Shown here in pieces: positions 24,897 through 34,284 of a stretch of 34,284 bases of DNA. The position numbers and the translations under genes are program-made. The DNA is from Dickeya chrysanthemi NCPPB 402. Lineage in GTDB: Bacteria > Pseudomonadota > Gammaproteobacteria > Enterobacterales > Enterobacteriaceae. Below the pieces are notes generated by a model. That model saw only the letters and a program-made list of their open reading frames with translations, made no database searches and was not told where the DNA came from. The DNA is taken from the NCBI RefSeq assembly GCF_000406105.1, contig NZ_CM001974.1, forward strand, positions 1,298,902 to 1,333,185. The letters run 5' to 3'. How positions within the stretch are numbered: position 1 is the first letter of the stretch; every line of letters begins with the position of its first letter.

Positions 24897-25655
24897 TTAT
24901 GCACCCAGCGTGGCACCACCGTCGATCACCATATCCTGTAGCGTGATGTGGCCCGCCAGATCGGACGCCAGAAACAGCACCGTATCGGTGATATCGCGCG
25001 GACGGGCGATTTTGCCGAGCGGAATACCCAGTTTGAACTGTTCCGGGAAACCGGCGATGGTGTGTTGTTCCGACGTCGGTGAGTGCCACAAGCTGCGTTG
25101 CATCGGGGTATCGGTGGAGCCGGGCGACACCAGATTGCAGCGTACGCCGTAGGGTGCCAGCTCCAACCCGACGGTCAGGCACAGGCTGCGTAATGCCGCC
25201 TTGGACGCACAATAGGCCGCCATGCCGACCCGCGGCACGTGCGCCGCGTTGGAGCCGATGGAAACAATCGCGCCGCGGCGTTGCTGCTGAAACTGCGGGA
25301 TCAGCGCCTGAAACAGGTGAAAAGCCCCGCCCGCGTTAACGTTCAGGCAATCCTGCCAGTCTTGCAGGCTGAGCGCTTCGGTCTGGCCCATACGCAGGAT
25401 GCCGGCTCCGTTCACCAGCACATCCAGATGCGGCGTATGCGCCAACTCTCTTGCACAAACCTTCGCAACGGCGGCGGCATCGCCGATATCCAGTTCAATG
25501 GCGCGAAACGGCAGCTCGTCAGAGGAAAAAACACGATCGAATCCGGTGACGATCGCCCCCGCTTCGGTGAAACGGCAGGCGATGTCATAGCCGATGCCGC
25601 GCCCGGCACCGGTCACCCACACCTGTTTGCCGCTGAAATCCAGCGCGATGCTCAT
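24897..25655 (-). CDS. cbsA: CbsA, 2,3-dihydro-2,3-dihydroxybenzoate dehydrogenase
   Basis: 252 residues from the ATG at 25655, which overlaps the cbsB stop (ATGA) and has GGAGG just upstream; a longer frame from 25694 is not needed. It is a classical short-chain dehydrogenase: VTGAGRGIG for NAD+, NGAG, the Ser of SIGSNAAHV and the YCASK active site. It aromatises 2,3-dihydro-2,3-dihydroxybenzoate to 2,3-dihydroxybenzoate, the third step of catechol formation. The equivalent of EntA. Confidence 0.94.
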   Translation of the reverse strand: MSIALDFSGKQVWVTGAGRGIGYDIACRFTEAGAIVTGFDRVFSSDELPFRAIELDIGDAAAVAKVCARELAHTPHLDVLVNGAGILRMGQTEALSLQDWQDCLNVNAGGAFHLFQALIPQFQQQRRGAIVSIGSNAAHVPRVGMAAYCASKAALRSLCLTVGLELAPYGVRCNLVSPGSTDTPMQRSLWHSPTSEQHTIAGFPEQFKLGIPLGKIARPRDITDTVLFLASDLAGHITLQDMVIDGGATLGA

Positions 25656-26527
25656 GCTTCCTCCGGTTGACGCTGGCTCAGCAACTGATGCCAATGACGT
25701 AGCGTGGGGTTTTTCACCAGTGCGACGAAATCCAGATCATGCCCCTGCTGACGCCAGCGGGTGACCAGCGACATGATGCGCACCGAGTCCAGCCCGTAAT
25801 CCAGCAGGTTGTCGTCGTCGCCGATCTCGTCGTCGTCGTCCAGCAACGGCAGCAGTTCAGCGCGCAGGCGCGCCAGTCCGTCATCCGTTTGCGGCACGAG
25901 CGCGTCCAGCAGTTGCGCGCTGGTCAGTACCCGGCCGCAGCGACCGGCGGTATAACTCAGCGCCATCAGATGCTCTTCCTGGGAAAAATCCGCCAGTGCG
26001 TCGGCTACCATGAACGGTTTGATATCACGCATGAACGCATCGGTGGCCGTCGTCAGGCAGCCGATGTGCGCGTATACCCCGCAAATAATCAACTGGTCGC
26101 GGCCTGCGGCGTTCAACCGTTGCTCCAGGTCGGAACGGTGGAAGGCACTGTAACGCCATTTCACCAGCACGGTGTCGTCGGCGTCCGGCGTCAGGGCCGG
26201 GGTAATTTGCTGCTGCTCCGGGTGACGGTTCAGGCCCGGTCCCCACATGTCGTTGAGCAGCGCCCGGTCGGCGTCGCTCTGCTGGTTGGGTTGCGCGGTA
26301 TAAAACACCGGAATGCCCTGCCGGCGGCACGCCTGCCGAATGCGCGTGACGTTGGCGATCAACCGTTCGGTCAGCGGGCTGTTTTCTCCCCAGAAATTGA
26401 GAAAATAGTTCTGCATATCGTGAATCAGCAACGCGGCGCGTGTGGCGTCAACCGGCCAGTTGACCTTGTTGACCGGTAAATGTTCCTCGCCGGGAAGCGG
26501 GTAGGCGTTTAGTTTTGGAATAGCCAT
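25652..26527 (-). CDS. cbsB: CbsB, isochorismatase with aryl carrier domain
   Basis: 291 residues. The N-terminal isochorismatase domain has [15 protein letters not shown] with the catalytic Asp, [17 protein letters not shown], and [20 protein letters not shown]. The C-terminal carrier domain (about residues 215-291) has [14 protein letters not shown], in which Ser is the site for phosphopantetheine. The enzyme splits isochorismate to dihydro-dihydroxybenzoate and pyruvate, and later carries the activated acid as a thioester for CbsF. Equivalent to EntB. GGAGAA lies 6 nt before the start, and only 3 bp separate it from cbsE. Confidence 0.95.
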   Translation of the reverse strand: MAIPKLNAYPLPGEEHLPVNKVNWPVDATRAALLIHDMQNYFLNFWGENSPLTERLIANVTRIRQACRRQGIPVFYTAQPNQQSDADRALLNDMWGPGLNRHPEQQQITPALTPDADDTVLVKWRYSAFHRSDLEQRLNAAGRDQLIICGVYAHIGCLTTATDAFMRDIKPFMVADALADFSQEEHLMALSYTAGRCGRVLTSAQLLDALVPQTDDGLARLRAELLPLLDDDDEIGDDDNLLDYGLDSVRIMSLVTRWRQQGHDLDFVALVKNPTLRHWHQLLSQRQPEEA

Positions 26528-26530
26528 GAT

Positions 26531-28159
26531 TTATTCTCCTGCAGTGGCCGCCGCTACGCGCTGTTGCGCCAGCTGGCGTAGCCGCTGTTTATCGACTTTA
26601 CCCACCGCGGTTTCCGGCAGGGTGGGGAGTTGTTCAAATCGGTCCGGTAATTTGTAGTCGGCGATGCCTTGCTCGCGGAGATGACGACGCAACGCCGCCG
26701 CTTTGAGCGGTTCGCGGGTGACCAGAAACGCACAGCTTTTCTCGCCCATCATCGGGTCAGGCACCGCCACCAGCGCGGCGTTGATCACCGAAGGGTGACG
26801 AAGCAGCAGGTTTTCGATCTCTTCAGCGGCAATCTTTTCCCCGCCACGGTTGATCTGGTCTTTTTCACGCCCGACCACTTGCAGGTAGCCGTCCGCCTGT
26901 TGGATCACCAGATCGCCGGAACAGTAGAAGCCCTCGGCGTCAAAAACCTGGTGGTTGTACGACGGGCTGCGGTAGTAGCCGCGGAAGGTATAAGGCCCGC
27001 GCGTCATCAGGCGGCCCGGTTCACCGTGCGGCAACGGATTGCCGTCGGCATCGGCTACCCATACTTCGTCATCGTCGCTGATAGGCCGGCCTTGCGTCGT
27101 GAAGCGGTGGACATCGTCATCATCCAGCCGGGTGTAGTTCACCAGCCCTTCCGCCATGCCGAACACCTGTTGCAACTGACAGCCCAGTTCCGCCGGTATG
27201 CGTCGCGCCAGTGATTCGCTTAACCGCGCGCCGCCGACCTGCAATACGCGCAGGCTCGCCAGCGCGCGGCGATCGCCGGATAACGCCACCGCTTCCAGCC
27301 ACAGCGTGACGGCGGGCGGCACCAGCGCGGTCAGCGTGATGCGGTGCCGTTCAATCAGCGGGAAGCAACAGGTTGGGCTGGGATCGCCCGCCAGCACCAC
27401 CGTACCGCCGGCATAGAACACCCCTAGCGCCCCCGGTGAACTGAGCGGGTAGTTATGGGCGGCGGGCAGGGCGCACAGGAAACGGGTGTGCGCATCCACC
27501 TGGCAAATATCTACGCTGCCGCGAATGCTGTAGTAGTAATCGTTGTGCGTGCGGGGAATCAGTTTGGGGGTGCCGGTGCTGCCGCCGGAAAGCTGGAAAA
27601 ACGCCACCTGATCGGCAGGCGTCGGCGTAGCGTCCATCGGGGCGCCGTCTTCCTGTAACAGTTGCGCCAGCGATAACGCCGAGCCGGCGTCGCCACGCAG
27701 GATCACCTGTTGCAACGACGGGCAACGTTGGCGTAGCTCGTCGATAAAGCGGTCATCGGTAAACAATGCATGGCTACGATCGGCGATTAACAGCGTGGGG
27801 GCGATCTGGTCGGCATAGGCGCACAGCTCGCTGCGCTGATGGCTGAACAGGGCGTTCACCGGCACAATGCCGGCACGCAGCAGCGCGAAGTAAGTCAGGT
27901 AGAACTCGGCAACATTGCCCAGTTGTACCAGCGCGGTTTGCCCCGGCGTGACTCCCCGGCGTTGCAGCGCGCCGGCCAGTTGCGCCACCCATTGGTTCAT
28001 CTGGCGGTAACTGAACGTGCGGTCGCCGTCGATCAAGGCGGTATCGTCATTGTCGGCGTGCCGGGTGAGAATGTCGCCCAGCGGCACATCCAGCCAGTAG
28101 CCGCGTGCACGATAGCGCTGTTCCAGCTCGGGTGGCCAGCGGGTGAATTCAATCATCAT
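26531..28159 (-). CDS. cbsE: CbsE, 2,3-dihydroxybenzoate-AMP ligase
   Basis: 542 residues from the first of two adjacent ATGs (28159), with AGGAG 8 nt upstream, overlapping the cbsC stop by four bases; the EntE-like start ([20 protein letters not shown]) begins here. Adenylation-domain motifs are clear: the P-loop-like [53 protein letters not shown] and [14 protein letters not shown], with the C-terminal lysine in VGKVDKQRL. It activates 2,3-dihydroxybenzoate with ATP and loads it on the CbsB carrier arm. Equivalent to EntE. Confidence 0.95.
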   Translation of the reverse strand: MMIEFTRWPPELEQRYRARGYWLDVPLGDILTRHADNDDTALIDGDRTFSYRQMNQWVAQLAGALQRRGVTPGQTALVQLGNVAEFYLTYFALLRAGIVPVNALFSHQRSELCAYADQIAPTLLIADRSHALFTDDRFIDELRQRCPSLQQVILRGDAGSALSLAQLLQEDGAPMDATPTPADQVAFFQLSGGSTGTPKLIPRTHNDYYYSIRGSVDICQVDAHTRFLCALPAAHNYPLSSPGALGVFYAGGTVVLAGDPSPTCCFPLIERHRITLTALVPPAVTLWLEAVALSGDRRALASLRVLQVGGARLSESLARRIPAELGCQLQQVFGMAEGLVNYTRLDDDDVHRFTTQGRPISDDDEVWVADADGNPLPHGEPGRLMTRGPYTFRGYYRSPSYNHQVFDAEGFYCSGDLVIQQADGYLQVVGREKDQINRGGEKIAAEEIENLLLRHPSVINAALVAVPDPMMGEKSCAFLVTREPLKAAALRRHLREQGIADYKLPDRFEQLPTLPETAVGKVDKQRLRQLAQQRVAAATAGE

Positions 28160-29343
28160 GCTGCGCACTCCTGATCCTGTCGCAGACCAAATGCACGCAG
28201 CATGGTGCTCAATTTAACGCCGGTTTCGTGCCATTCAGACACCGGTTGAGAGTCCGGCACGATGCCGGCGCCGGCAAACAATCGAACCCGATTTTGCCGC
28301 ACTTCGCCGCAGCGAATGGTGACCACCCATTGGCCGTTGCCTTCATCGTCGCACCATCCGACGATGCCGCCGAACAGACCTCGTGTGAACGGCTCCAGTT
28401 GGGCGATGCGATCGCGGGCGGCTTCGAACGGCACACCACACAACGCCGGGGTAGGATGCAGCAGACAGGCAATAGACAGCGCGTTTTCCTGTGCGTCCAA
28501 CACTTCGCCTTGAATCCGGGTCGCCAGGTGCCACAGTACCGGCGTGTTCAGCAGTTCCGGCGTGTCCGGAATGGTCAGCGCCCGACAGCGTGGCGCCAGC
28601 ACCTGCCGGATATCATCGGTGACCAGCCGGTGTTCGTGGCGATCCTTGGTTGAAGCCATCAGCATACGGCGCAGGCGTTGATCTTCCACCGGATCGTCGC
28701 TGCGACGGGCTGAGCCGGCCAGTGGCTGCGACACAATGTGGTTGCCCTGCTTATGCAGCAGCAATTCCGGGCTGGCACCCAGCAGCGCACCCTGTTCCAG
28801 CGGCACATGAAAATTGTAGCTCCAGGGATTTTGCTGATTAAGCTGTCGAAACAGATGAAGTGAATCCAGCGGCTGGTCGGCATCGATATCCAACAAGCGG
28901 GACAACACGATTTTCTTCAGCTCACCACTGCGGGTAGCGGCAACGCCGGCGCTGACCATCTGGCAAAACGTATCATGCTCCGGTACTTCGCGTATCTGGC
29001 GCACCCTTATCGGCGCGACGGTGAGGGGCGCTTGTTGCAGTGTATCGCGTGTGAACCAGCGTGATTGTTGCGGTACGAACAGACGGGCGGGCTGGCGTTT
29101 GTCGAACGGGATAGCGCCCACCAGCAGCGGCCGGGCGATGCCGTCCTGCCGGGCACGGGCAAACAGCGTTTTTACCTGCTGCTGAACGTCGCTTTGCAGA
29201 TGACCGCCGTCTGCCACGGCCGTCGACAAGGCGGCGTAACATCCACGGGCATGCAGGCTGTTGTCGGGAGACAGAAACAGAAAATCATCGTGCTGAAGCG
29301 TGCGGGCATCCAGCGATGAAGAGGTGGCTGCGAGCGTTGACAC
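28156..29343 (-). CDS. cbsC: CbsC, isochorismate synthase
   Basis: 395 residues from a GTG at 29343 with AAGGA 8 nt upstream. The chorismate-binding fold shows [66 protein letters not shown] and [10 protein letters not shown], as in EntC. It converts chorismate to isochorismate, the first committed step of catechol siderophore synthesis, using magnesium. It follows fct after 84 bp containing a strong hairpin and overlaps cbsE by four bases. Confidence 0.95.
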   Translation of the reverse strand: MSTLAATSSSLDARTLQHDDFLFLSPDNSLHARGCYAALSTAVADGGHLQSDVQQQVKTLFARARQDGIARPLLVGAIPFDKRQPARLFVPQQSRWFTRDTLQQAPLTVAPIRVRQIREVPEHDTFCQMVSAGVAATRSGELKKIVLSRLLDIDADQPLDSLHLFRQLNQQNPWSYNFHVPLEQGALLGASPELLLHKQGNHIVSQPLAGSARRSDDPVEDQRLRRMLMASTKDRHEHRLVTDDIRQVLAPRCRALTIPDTPELLNTPVLWHLATRIQGEVLDAQENALSIACLLHPTPALCGVPFEAARDRIAQLEPFTRGLFGGIVGWCDDEGNGQWVVTIRCGEVRQNRVRLFAGAGIVPDSQPVSEWHETGVKLSTMLRAFGLRQDQECAA

Positions 29344-29397
29344 GGGGTTTATTCCTTATGTCGGAGTGGAACAAAATGGTGGCGCGCAGGCGTCACC

Positions 29398-29421
29398 GCA
29401 GGGCGGGAATCCCCGCCCTGC
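29398..29421 (-). other. Intercistronic hairpin between fct and cbsC
   Basis: A GC-rich perfect 10-bp stem, GCAGGGCGGG with CCCGCCCTGC, and a 4-nt loop starts 7 bp downstream of the fct stop. No T tract follows on the minus strand. It could protect fct mRNA or partly reduce read-through into cbsC, so that receptor exceeds enzymes. Confidence 0.7.
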
Positions 29422-29427
29422 TGCGTA

Positions 29428-31638
29428 TTACCAGCTGTAGTTGACGGTTGCGACGACCGTGCGGCCGCTACCGTAGAAGCAGGCGGTGTCGCCGCCGCAT
29501 GACGCCACGTAGCGCTTGTCGGTCAGGTTGTTGACGTTCAGTTGCACGGTGGTGCCTTTCAACTGCGACGCAAGCGAGCCCAGTTCGTAGCGCGCCATCG
29601 CGTCGTACAGGGTGTAAGCCGGTACTTTGAAGCCCTCGGCGTTATCGCCGTAGGTTGAGCCGACGTAGCGCACCCCGGTGCCGAGCGTGACGCCTTTCAG
29701 CGGACCATTCTGGAAGCTGTAGCTACCCCAGGTCGAGGCGGAATGGCGTGGAATGGCCGACGGTGCTTTGTTGATCTGGTTGGCGGTGTTGCTTTCCTTG
29801 GTGACCGCATCGGTATAGGTGTAGGCCGCCATCAGGCTGATTTCCGGCGTCAGTTGCGTGTGCACTTCCGCTTCCGCCCCTTTGGATTTCACCTTGCCGA
29901 TCTGCTCGTTGTATTGGGTCACGCTGTTGTACGAGGTGATGTTTTTCTGCGTGATGTCAAACAGTGAGACGGTCAGCAGGGTATTGCTGCCCCTGGGCTG
30001 GAACTTGATGCCGACCTCGGTTTGTTCGCCGGTCGTCGGTTTAAAGGCCGGAGTGCCCGGGGCACCGGAATCCAGGTTGGGTTCGAACGAGGTGCTGTAG
30101 CTGACATACGGCGAAATGCCGTTGTCGAAGGCATAAAGCAACCCGGCACGACCGGTGAATTTGCTGTCGTCTTGCTGCGTTGTGGTGCTGGTGGTGCGGT
30201 CCTGTGTGCGTATTTCGCTCCAGTCATGACGACCGGACAACAGCAGATTCCACTGATTCCATTCCATTTGGTCTTGCAGATAAACGCCAACCTGATCGAG
30301 TTTTTTCTTGTAAGACTGGTTCAGTGCTAACTGACTGTCGCTAACCAGATAAGAACCGCCGTAGCTGGGGTTCGCCCAGTCAAAGTTGTATCGGGAGCCG
30401 CTGTTGCGCCAGTAGTTGTAATCACGATCCTGCCATTTGTAATCGAGGCCGCTCAACAAGGTATGCTGGATATCACCGGTTGCGAGTTTGACTTTGATCT
30501 GGTTATCCAGCCCGATTTCATCGGCGTCCAACTCCTCACGAACCTGACGACGGGAGAGCGAAGTGTCGGAAATTTCCGGGTTGCTCCAGGTATAAACCAG
30601 ATACTTGTAGCGCTCCCTCAACTGGGAGTAGCGGAAGTTTTGCTGGAAGGAAACATTGTCGCTAAAGGAGTGATCGAAAATATAACCGAGGCCGATCTGT
30701 TCGCGTTTTGAACGATTGTAGTTAGGATCGCTGACGTTCAGATCACGCGGAATATAACCTGCGCTGGCTTCAGTCACGGTGCCGATCCTGGGTAGGAAGT
30801 TGCGGTAACCGGCCTGTGGATCGTTCTGGTAACTGGTCAGCAAGGTAAAGCTGGTGTCGCTGTTCGGCAGCCAGGTGATCGCAGGCGCGATGGCGACACG
30901 TTTCTCTTTGTAATCGTTAACGAATTCATCACGGGTGCTGGCGACGCCGTTGAGGCGATAGAGCAGCGTTTTGTCGTCGTTGAGCGCGCCGCCGAAATCA
31001 AACGCCGCTTCGCCCAGATGCTGATTGCCGGCGCTGAATTGCACTTTGCGGATAGTTTCGGCGGTCGGGCGCTTGCTGGTCATGCTGATAAGCCCGCCGG
31101 GATTCACCTGTCCATACAGTACCGACGCCGGGCCGTGCACCAGCTCTACCCGCTCCAGTAGCCAGGGATCCATTTTCCCCAGCGCCGCCCCCTGACCGCT
31201 CAGGCCATAACTCAGACCATCAAGGAATTTCGGTGCGTAGCGGAAGCCACGGGCAATCACTTCATCGTTGCGGTTGGAAGAACCGCGGTAGTTGGCGACC
31301 ACGCCGCTGGAGTAATTCAGCGCATCAGACACGGAGGAAACCGCCTGCGCGTCCATCTGGTCGCGGGTGACCACGGTGACCGATTGCGGGGTTTTGATCA
31401 GCGGCGTGCTGGTTTTGGTGCCGGAGGCGCTTTCTTTCGCCACGATACCTTTCAGCGGTGCAGTAACGCTTTCGCCGGCGGTGGCGGAGACCACCATGGT
31501 ATCGGTGTTGGTGGTGGTTTCCGCCGCCTGTGCCTGTGCCGCTACCAGCAACGTGGATGCCAGCACAACCGGCATGGCGTTTTTATTTTTCTGCCAAGAC
31601 TTTAGTTTTATTAATTGTTTATTCCTGGTGCTACGCAT
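29428..31638 (-). CDS. fct: Fct, TonB-dependent ferric-chrysobactin receptor
   Basis: 736 residues. The N-terminus is long and basic before the signal-peptide core [17 protein letters not shown], with cleavage near residue 38. A TonB box, DTMVVSA, is near residues 46-52. The plug domain has [39 protein letters not shown] and the barrel ends with [20 protein letters not shown] and a terminal aromatic (YSW), typical of outer-membrane barrels. Fct imports ferric chrysobactin using proton-motive energy passed by TonB. GAGAGGA precedes the ATG. It leads the leftward operon with cbsCEBA; the divergent cbsH shares its control region, which includes a Fur-like box. Confidence 0.94.
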   Translation of the reverse strand: MRSTRNKQLIKLKSWQKNKNAMPVVLASTLLVAAQAQAAETTTNTDTMVVSATAGESVTAPLKGIVAKESASGTKTSTPLIKTPQSVTVVTRDQMDAQAVSSVSDALNYSSGVVANYRGSSNRNDEVIARGFRYAPKFLDGLSYGLSGQGAALGKMDPWLLERVELVHGPASVLYGQVNPGGLISMTSKRPTAETIRKVQFSAGNQHLGEAAFDFGGALNDDKTLLYRLNGVASTRDEFVNDYKEKRVAIAPAITWLPNSDTSFTLLTSYQNDPQAGYRNFLPRIGTVTEASAGYIPRDLNVSDPNYNRSKREQIGLGYIFDHSFSDNVSFQQNFRYSQLRERYKYLVYTWSNPEISDTSLSRRQVREELDADEIGLDNQIKVKLATGDIQHTLLSGLDYKWQDRDYNYWRNSGSRYNFDWANPSYGGSYLVSDSQLALNQSYKKKLDQVGVYLQDQMEWNQWNLLLSGRHDWSEIRTQDRTTSTTTQQDDSKFTGRAGLLYAFDNGISPYVSYSTSFEPNLDSGAPGTPAFKPTTGEQTEVGIKFQPRGSNTLLTVSLFDITQKNITSYNSVTQYNEQIGKVKSKGAEAEVHTQLTPEISLMAAYTYTDAVTKESNTANQINKAPSAIPRHSASTWGSYSFQNGPLKGVTLGTGVRYVGSTYGDNAEGFKVPAYTLYDAMARYELGSLASQLKGTTVQLNVNNLTDKRYVASCGGDTACFYGSGRTVVATVNYSW

Positions 31639-31794
31639 CAGTGATCCTCTCCTGTGAAAGACCTTATTTTTTATGTGTTTCAGGCTCTGAATTCCCCGGC
31701 CTTGTCATTCATCTCACTCAATCAATTAATTAACTTTAAATTCATATTGTTAATTTTAAATCTCGTGCTCTGTGACTGAGGTATGGGTTTTTGT

Positions 31795-31814
31795 ATCCCG
31801 ATAAACATCGGGAT
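31795..31814. other. Hairpin in the fct-cbsH intergenic region
   Basis: ATCCCGAT/ATCGGGAT forms a perfect 8-bp stem with loop AAAC, about 160 bp upstream of fct and 18 bp from the Fur-like box. It may be in the fct leader or insulate the two promoters. Confidence 0.55.
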
Positions 31815-31831
31815 TTGCATCTTATTGCAAA

Positions 31832-31846
31832 TGTAAATGGTTCTCA
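31832..31846. promoter_or_regulatory. Fur-box-like site between fct and cbsH
   Basis: On the minus strand TGAGAACCATTTACA matches the 7-1-7 Fur pattern TGATAATCATTATCA at 11 of 15 positions. It lies about 190 bp from the fct start and 105 bp from the cbsH start in the 313-bp AT-rich divergent region, where iron-bound Fur could block both operons. Fur control of the chrysobactin genes is established; this exact site is my proposal. Confidence 0.6.
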
Positions 31847-31951
31847 ATATTATTTCAATTGTCTAAAGAACTGTAAATTTCCAAATGGACACATTAGCAC
31901 TGTTAATTAAATGTAAGTGAAACGTAAAGGGGAATGCCCCAGGAGGTTTTG

Positions 31952-33244
31952 ATGCCGACAGCACAGCCGTCAGGTTTCGCCGCAACACTTTTGTCATCGC
32001 CTCAGGCAGGGGACGATGCCTGGTGGCAACAGATCGCCAGACTGGGAACACCGCTGGTGGAAATGCTGGATGCCGGGCAGGTGCGGGCCACCTTTCTCTG
32101 GCGCGACCCGAATGGTGACGAGAGCCATTCCGCTATCCAGCGGGTGTATGCCGATATCAACGGCGTCACCGATCACCACAGCACCGACCCGCAGAGCCTG
32201 GAACGACTGCCCGGCACCGACATTTGGCACTGGTCGATGGTCCTTGAGCATGACTGGCGCGGCAGCTATTCCCTGATTCCGATTGCGGCGACGCAACTGC
32301 CGCCCGTGTTTAGCGACGATGAGTTGCAGCGTGACGAGCAGCAGCGGGAGTGGTGGTGTTCGCTGTTCCCCTGCGCCATCGCCGATCCGCTCAACCTGAG
32401 TCGGCCGTGGGGGGAACAATTATCGGCCGCGCATATGCCGGCCGCGCCGTCACAGCTGGCCTGGCAGGCGGTGGACAAGGGTTCGGCGTTGCCGCCGGAC
32501 GCCGCCCGGCTGACGGTATTTGACTGGAAGAGCGAACAGCTCGGCAACCAGCGGCGTATCTGGTTGTACACCACCGGTGTCAGCGATGAACCGGCGCAAC
32601 GGCCGCTCTGCATCGTGCTGGACGGGCAAAAATGGGCCGAAGAGACACCGCTGTTTACCGCACTGGATGCGGAGACCGCAGCGGGGCATCTGCCGCCCGC
32701 CGTTTGGTTGTTTATTGACGCGATTGACGGGGAAACCCGTTGTCGGGAACTGCCGTGCGATGCCGCGTTCTGGCAGGCCGTGCAGCAGGAGTTGTTGCCG
32801 CAGACGGCGCGTCTGGAACCGTTTAGCAACGACCCGGATCGTACGGTGGTATCCGGGCAGAGTTATGGCGGACTGGCGGCGCTGTACGCCGGTCTGCACT
32901 GGCCGCAGCGTTTTGGCCGCGTCTTAACGCAATCCGGGTCGTTCTGGTGGCCGAACCTGCAATTCATCACCGACTTCGACCAACGCGACACGCTGGAACC
33001 CGGTGTGCTGGTGATCGAAGTGCGACAGAGCGGTCGGACGGCATCGCCGCTGGTGATCTTTCAGGAAGCGGGGCGACGTGAAGCGGATATCGCCTTCGTT
33101 AATCAACAGATGCATGAGGCGCTGATCGCGGCGGGGCATCAGGTTCACCAGCGCGTGTATGCCGGCGGGCATGACACCCTGTGCTGGCGCGGCGGCTTGA
33201 TGGATGGCTTCCGCTGGCTGCTGAACAACGGCAACGCCCGATAA
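31952..33244 (+). CDS. cbsH: CbsH, Fes-like esterase/peptidase acting on chrysobactin
   Basis: 430 residues from the ATG at 31952, which has a perfect AGGAGG five bases upstream; an ATG at 31934 has none. It has an N-terminal beta domain ([20 protein letters not shown]) and a C-terminal alpha/beta hydrolase domain with the nucleophile elbow [16 protein letters not shown] and the histidine in [13 protein letters not shown], like E. coli enterobactin esterase Fes. No signal peptide, so cytoplasmic. In Dickeya, CbsH is the Fes homologue reported to act on chrysobactin and limit its intracellular build-up. It is first of the rightward arm, followed after 35 bp by the MbtH-like gene. Confidence 0.93.
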   Translation: MPTAQPSGFAATLLSSPQAGDDAWWQQIARLGTPLVEMLDAGQVRATFLWRDPNGDESHSAIQRVYADINGVTDHHSTDPQSLERLPGTDIWHWSMVLEHDWRGSYSLIPIAATQLPPVFSDDELQRDEQQREWWCSLFPCAIADPLNLSRPWGEQLSAAHMPAAPSQLAWQAVDKGSALPPDAARLTVFDWKSEQLGNQRRIWLYTTGVSDEPAQRPLCIVLDGQKWAEETPLFTALDAETAAGHLPPAVWLFIDAIDGETRCRELPCDAAFWQAVQQELLPQTARLEPFSNDPDRTVVSGQSYGGLAALYAGLHWPQRFGRVLTQSGSFWWPNLQFITDFDQRDTLEPGVLVIEVRQSGRTASPLVIFQEAGRREADIAFVNQQMHEALIAAGHQVHQRVYAGGHDTLCWRGGLMDGFRWLLNNGNAR

Positions 33245-33279
33245 CGCGCGACAACCCTATATCACACGAGGTAACCACA

Positions 33280-33498
33280 ATGAGTCAGGAACAACTAAAT
33301 CCGTTTGACGATGAGCGTCTGACGTTTCTGGTACTGGTCAACGAGCAGCAGCAATACAGCCTGTGGCCCGAGTTTGCCGTCGTACCGGCGGGGTGGCAGC
33401 CGGTTTTCGGGCCGCAATCCCGCGCGGCGTGCATCGCCTATACCGAAACGCACTGGCAAGACATGCGTCCAGCCAGTCTGCGGGCCCGCGAAGCCTAA
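33280..33498 (+). CDS. cbsP: MbtH-like NRPS chaperone
   Basis: 72 residues. The family signature is present: NPFDDE at the start, [20 protein letters not shown] with GWQPVFG, and a C-terminal helix with [12 protein letters not shown]. MbtH proteins bind adenylation domains of nonribosomal peptide synthetases and make them soluble and active. Placement directly ahead of the NRPS gene fits this. The start at 33280 has GAGG about 8 nt upstream and matches the family's length; a longer frame from 33181 overlaps cbsH and is rejected. The symbol follows my memory of the cbsHPF order. Confidence 0.88.
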   Translation: MSQEQLNPFDDERLTFLVLVNEQQQYSLWPEFAVVPAGWQPVFGPQSRAACIAYTETHWQDMRPASLRAREA

Positions 33499-33549
33499 CC
33501 GGCGTTCCCCAGTCAGGAATGTTTCCGTCGACGGAGTAAGGAAAACAAC

Positions 33550-34284
33550 GTGTCAGAGCGACTTAACGAAGCACAATCACCCAATGAAGCGCAATCATCC
33601 AATCAAGCACAATCACCTAATGAAGTGCAATCATCCAATCAAGCCGATACATCCGGCCGGTCAACGCCTTCCCACCCATTAACGCCGGCGCATCCGGCGG
33701 GGACGCTGGAACTGCCGCTGGTGGCGGCTCAGCCCGGTATCTGGATGGCTGATCAGATTGCCAGTCAGCCGAATACGTTTACGGTGGCACATGCGCTGGA
33801 ACTGAACGGCCCGGTCATTCCGGCTCATCTGTCAGCGGCGATTCGTCAGGGGCTGGCGGAAGCGGATACGGTACAGGCGCGCTTTGGCCTGAATGATCTC
33901 GGTGAGCCGGTGCAGTGGTTACCGTCTGCGCCGGGCGTTGCGGAGATTCGCGAACCGGAATGGCGGGATTTCTGCGATCCGGCGCAAGGCGAACAGGCAG
34001 CCTGGGCGCTGATGCGCGCAGATCTGGCGGCACCGCTGCCGGCCGATGGCGGGCAACCGCTGTACCGGCAGGTGATCATGCAGGTATCGGCGCAGCCGGA
34101 ACGGTGGTTCTGGTATCAGCGTTTTCATCACCTGATGGTGGATGGCTTCAGTTTTGATGCGCTGACCCGGCGGATCGTGACGATTTACAACGCCCTCCGC
34201 GCAGGTGACGCGCCGCAGGCGTCGCCGTTTACGCCGTTTGCCGAGGTGGTGGCGGAGTATCAGGCGTGGGACAACTCGCCCGCC
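33550..34284 (+). CDS. cbsF: CbsF, chrysobactin NRPS, N-terminal part (cut by window end)
   Basis: 245 codons are visible from a GTG at 33550, with AAGGA 7 nt upstream, and the frame is open to the window end. After a hydrophilic repetitive lead-in of about 50 residues comes a condensation domain: LPLVAAQPGIWMADQIASQP near its start and the catalytic HHLMVDG near the visible end, as in EntF. CbsF is expected to join dihydroxybenzoyl from CbsB with lysine and serine to make chrysobactin, whose lysine is D, so an epimerisation step should lie downstream, out of sight. The lead-in is odd: a six-residue unit N-(E/Q)-A-Q-S-(P/S) is repeated about five times. Confidence 0.9.
   Translation, partial: MSERLNEAQSPNEAQSSNQAQSPNEVQSSNQADTSGRSTPSHPLTPAHPAGTLELPLVAAQPGIWMADQIASQPNTFTVAHALELNGPVIPAHLSAAIRQGLAEADTVQARFGLNDLGEPVQWLPSAPGVAEIREPEWRDFCDPAQGEQAAWALMRADLAAPLPADGGQPLYRQVIMQVSAQPERWFWYQRFHHLMVDGFSFDALTRRIVTIYNALRAGDAPQASPFTPFAEVVAEYQAWDNSPA
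33565..33654 (+). repeat. 18-bp tandem repeat at the 5' end of cbsF
   Basis: Units of 18 bp begin at 33565, 33583, 33601, 33619 and 33637, of the form AAYSAAGYRCAATCAYCY; the fifth has drifted. They encode NEAQSP, NEAQSS, NQAQSP, NEVQSS and NQADTS. Units alternate in third-base and P/S use in pairs, which suggests duplication of a 36-bp block. Confidence 0.9.

Noticed and set aside
25739..26479. 246-codon frame antisense to cbsB
   Set aside because: A mirror frame of a well-supported gene with no start signal; similar shadows lie opposite cbsE and cbsC.

Overview
The window comes from a soft-rot Enterobacterium, almost certainly Dickeya (formerly Erwinia chrysanthemi). Two signature loci support this: a complete type II secretion cluster of the Out type (outS, outB, outC to outM, outO, with no outN), and the chrysobactin siderophore locus (fct-cbsCEBA plus a thioesterase, divergent from cbsH, an MbtH-like gene and an NRPS cut by the window end). 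Assignments rest on protein motifs and gene order read directly; no database search was possible.

Layout. Positions 1-1607 are AT-rich accessory DNA next to the 3' end of a tRNA-Arg(UCU) gene. They hold a two-gene PIN-nuclease/HTH module that looks like a toxin-antitoxin pair, with twin 16-bp repeats against its -10 box, and a frameshifted scrap of a vapC gene. The tRNA has a near-consensus promoter. Next come a large MscS-type channel, a convergent D-amino-acid-transaminase-like gene and alaC. Positions 7248-21355 are the Out system. outS (pilotin) and outB face each other. About 1.45 kb of non-coding DNA follows, with a KdgR-like box and two copies of a TATACCC-ended hairpin repeat. Then comes the tightly overlapped outCDEFGHIJKLM operon, with outO after a 184-bp gap. 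outF as given is interrupted by a one-base change in an A7 run.

From 21356 to 24404 is a mixed stretch: a 24-residue membrane peptide gene with its own terminator, a YeaK/YbaK-type deacylase gene that seems to have lost its middle in frame, an RBBP9/YdeN-type hydrolase, and an Old Yellow Enzyme-type reductase with an inverted-repeat candidate operator. From 24441 to the end is the chrysobactin locus. fct, cbsC, cbsE, cbsB, cbsA and an EntH-type thioesterase run leftward. cbsH, an MbtH-like gene and cbsF run rightward. The two arms share a control region with a Fur-box-like site.

How it works together. CbsC, CbsB and CbsA turn chorismate into 2,3-dihydroxybenzoate. CbsE activates it and loads it on the carrier domain of CbsB. 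CbsF, helped by the MbtH protein, builds chrysobactin. Fct imports the ferric complex and CbsH processes it. The Out machine exports plant cell-wall-degrading enzymes, so the window joins two virulence functions. I found no clearly new multi-gene system. The best leads are the modular covarying hairpin repeat, the PIN/HTH module at the tRNA edge, the outF slippery run and the small unannotated genes.
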